Assembly: GCF_001021505.1 (NCBI RefSeq)
Contig: NZ_LDPO01000009.1
Span: forward strand, 62,001 to 126,000
Direction of reading: 5' to 3'
Source: Mycolicibacter heraklionensis
GTDB lineage: Bacteria; Actinomycetota; Actinomycetes; Mycobacteriales; Mycobacteriaceae
Length of the DNA: 64,000 nucleotides
Positions 62,871-64,000 of this stretch are shown one piece after another. Within the stretch, counting starts at the first letter, position 1; every line of letters starts with the position of its first letter. A program made the position numbers and the translations under genes. The notes below the pieces were generated by a model. That model saw only the letters and a program-made list of their open reading frames with translations, was not told where the DNA came from and searched no databases.

Positions 62871-63723
62871 AGACGGGCTGCCCCTGCCACCCTCGCGACC
62901 ACAGAGCATGAGCCACCCGATCGATGACACCGACCACGGTGTCCTCCTTGATCACCCTGTTGTTCAGCCAGCCGAGTTGAGGCAGCGTGCGTTCTCGGTA
63001 ATGGTCCTTGACATACGAGCTGCGGACGGTGCGGTGCACCTCGCCGTCGTACTCGGCGGAGACCTTGAACTCCTCCCAGCCCATGTCCAGCACCGCGAAT
63101 AGACGCCCACCGACGTACACCGGAATCTGCGTCTTCGGAGTGGGAAACCCGGCGTCGATGAGAAGGAGCCGGAGCCAGGATTCCTTCAGCGAGTCTGCTC
63201 CCCGGTCCACCAGCGGTATGAGCTTCCGGAGCTGTTTCAAGCCCCTGGCGCCCGGATAGCGCTTAGCCAAGCCCAGCACATCGTCCGCGCAGAATGGCGT
63301 CGCCCGCGCCAGGGCATCGAGGCGCGCCAATGCCTGTCCGCGGGACAGGTGCCGGGCGATATCGAACGCGGTGCGCGCGGGTGTGGTGACGGTCAAGCCG
63401 CGGATGCAGGTGGCCTCGTCGTCAGCGACCCTTTCATTGCGAACGATGATCCCGTGTGGCGCTGGGCTCTTTCGCGACAGCAGCTCAACCGGGATGTCTG
63501 CGTCCACCCACTCCGCGCCGTGTAGGGCGGACGCGGCGACACCGGCGATCACACCGCTTCGTCCAGACCAGAGCCACGCGCCGGTAATCCTGTCGTGCAA
63601 GGTCGCCTGCTCGAACTTCGAAAAGTAGACATCGGGGTGGAGTCTGCGAAACCATCGGGCGAGACCATGGCGGGTAACAGCGCCGGTCGCGAGGGCCTCG
63701 CTTCCGATGAAGACACGCTGCAT
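62842..63723 (-). CDS. AbiEi-like / DUF559-type protein within a repeat-flanked cassette
   Basis: A 293-residue protein. The N-terminus ALATGAVTRHGLARWFRRLH resembles the winged helix of AbiEi-type (type IV antitoxin-like) proteins. The C-terminus (FAVLDMGWEEFKVSAEYDGE, then VHR) resembles the DUF559 endonuclease-like fold, with D/E/K residues in suitable places. No signal peptide is present. ATG 63723 is chosen; a longer frame to 63786 runs into repeat copy 2. Its TAG stop lies within repeat copy 1, so the final ten or so Arg/Ser-rich residues are repeat-encoded. Activity is unproven: it could be a nuclease, a solitary antitoxin-like regulator, or the protein of a mobile unit. Confidence 0.75.
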   Translation of the reverse strand: MQRVFIGSEALATGAVTRHGLARWFRRLHPDVYFSKFEQATLHDRITGAWLWSGRSGVIAGVAASALHGAEWVDADIPVELLSRKSPAPHGIIVRNERVADDEATCIRGLTVTTPARTAFDIARHLSRGQALARLDALARATPFCADDVLGLAKRYPGARGLKQLRKLIPLVDRGADSLKESWLRLLLIDAGFPTPKTQIPVYVGGRLFAVLDMGWEEFKVSAEYDGEVHRTVRSSYVKDHYRERTLPQLGWLNNRVIKEDTVVGVIDRVAHALWSRGWQGQPVYPARSRSRR

Positions 63724-63768
63724 ACCCGCGAGGATGCGTGCTAGGTGGGCCACCCGCACTTCACCCGG

Positions 63769-63834
63769 CCGCGAAATCGGGTTCACGCAGACAACGTGCG
63801 AGTGGCGACCTGCGTGAGCGGGATCTCGCGAGGT
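63769..63834. repeat. 66-bp imperfect palindrome, copy 2
   Basis: Direct-orientation second copy, 964 bp from copy 1 and 64/66 identical. It lies upstream of the DUF559 gene and ends on the last base of the EcfT-like gene's stop codon. The cassette 62805-63834 therefore fits exactly between the stop codons of two convergent genes. Confidence 0.85.
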
Positions 63835-64000
63835 TAGAGCGCCGACAGTTCGACAGCCACCGCCGCGCCGCAGATCACGACCACCAGCACCAGGGCAATC
63901 AGGTCGGACAACCCCGGCCGCGCCGGCGACGCGGAGATCTGGCCGATGCCACCACGAGCGGTGATCGCGTCCCCCATCTCGTCAGCCCGGCGAAGCGTCA
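63834..64000 (-). CDS. EcfT/CbiQ-like transmembrane component of an ECF transporter (3' end only)
   Basis: The frame ending at the TAA 63834-63836 gives [20 protein letters not shown] followed by [20 protein letters not shown] and [14 protein letters not shown]. The R-A-D-E-x2-x-A-x3-R-G signature is the ATPase-coupling motif found near the end of EcfT/CbiQ proteins, which with two ATPases and an S component import vitamins or metals. The final helix is hydrophobic. The gene enters from beyond the right edge, so only about 54 residues are visible. From memory, an EcfT-like gene (Rv2325c) also lies near uspABC in M. tuberculosis. Confidence 0.7.
   Translation of the reverse strand, partial: TLRRADEMGDAITARGGIGQISASPARPGLSDLIALVLVVVICGAAVAVELSAL

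Overview
The window is GC-rich actinobacterial DNA. The gene families point to a mycobacterium, most likely a non-tuberculous, rapid-grower-type Mycobacterium/Mycolicibacterium. They include three secreted cutinases, two MPT63-like secreted proteins, an LpqH (19 kDa antigen) lipoprotein, a PE-PPE-domain hydrolase, a DUF222/HNH (13E12-type) protein and an IlvX-like thiamine diphosphate enzyme. From memory, the right third resembles the M. tuberculosis Rv2299c-Rv2326c neighbourhood (htpG, tldE/tldD, uspABC, rocE, an EcfT-like gene), with rearrangements.

Layout. 0-13 kb: MFS permease, two tandem cutinases, a convergent block (TPP enzyme, FAD-linked oxidase, Tex), DUF222/HNH and ankyrin proteins, acyl-CoA ligase and SDR. 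13-18 kb: a leaderless secreted glycoside hydrolase, a transmembrane Ser/Thr kinase homologue without its catalytic Asp, and two MPT63 paralogues with long disordered tails. 18-22 kb: a translationally coupled set of acyl-CoA dehydrogenase-like, DapB-like and Rieske oxygenase genes, divergent from a TetR regulator. 22-30 kb: a third cutinase, then a minus-strand redox cluster of esterase, SDR, diiron protein, Baeyer-Villiger-type monooxygenase, MerR regulator, SnoaL-like protein and two carboxymuconolactone-decarboxylase (CMD) proteins; it partly resembles the mymA operon. 30-35 kb: secreted proteins, including a multidomain PLC-like protein and a PE-PPE hydrolase. 35-39 kb: a CAT-anticodon tRNA, a tiny His-rich protein behind a leaderless promoter, scrambled tRNA-like debris, an ECF sigma factor with a SnoaL-like tail divergent from a DoxX gene across a large dyad, an alpha/beta hydrolase, and a CMD gene broken by an in-frame amber codon. 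39-51 kb: quinone oxidoreductase, htpG and one 9.1-kb gene. 51-64 kb: tldE/tldD, DUF2804, and a uspABC-type sugar transporter split by a 4.8-kb segment (rocE-like, lpqH, LuxR). The last 1.2 kb holds a DUF559 gene bracketed by 66-bp palindromic repeats and the 3' end of an EcfT-like gene.

Most notable: (1) a 3043-residue protein joining a SARP/BTAD regulator, a class III nucleotide cyclase, a STAND-type ATPase, a helical repeat region and thirteen NTF2/SnoaL-like domains, twelve of them as six near-equal tandem units; (2) the DUF559 cassette, a candidate small mobile unit placed exactly between two stop codons; (3) the usp operon split, where an 11-bp direct repeat lets the ancestral uspA-uspB junction be reconstructed.
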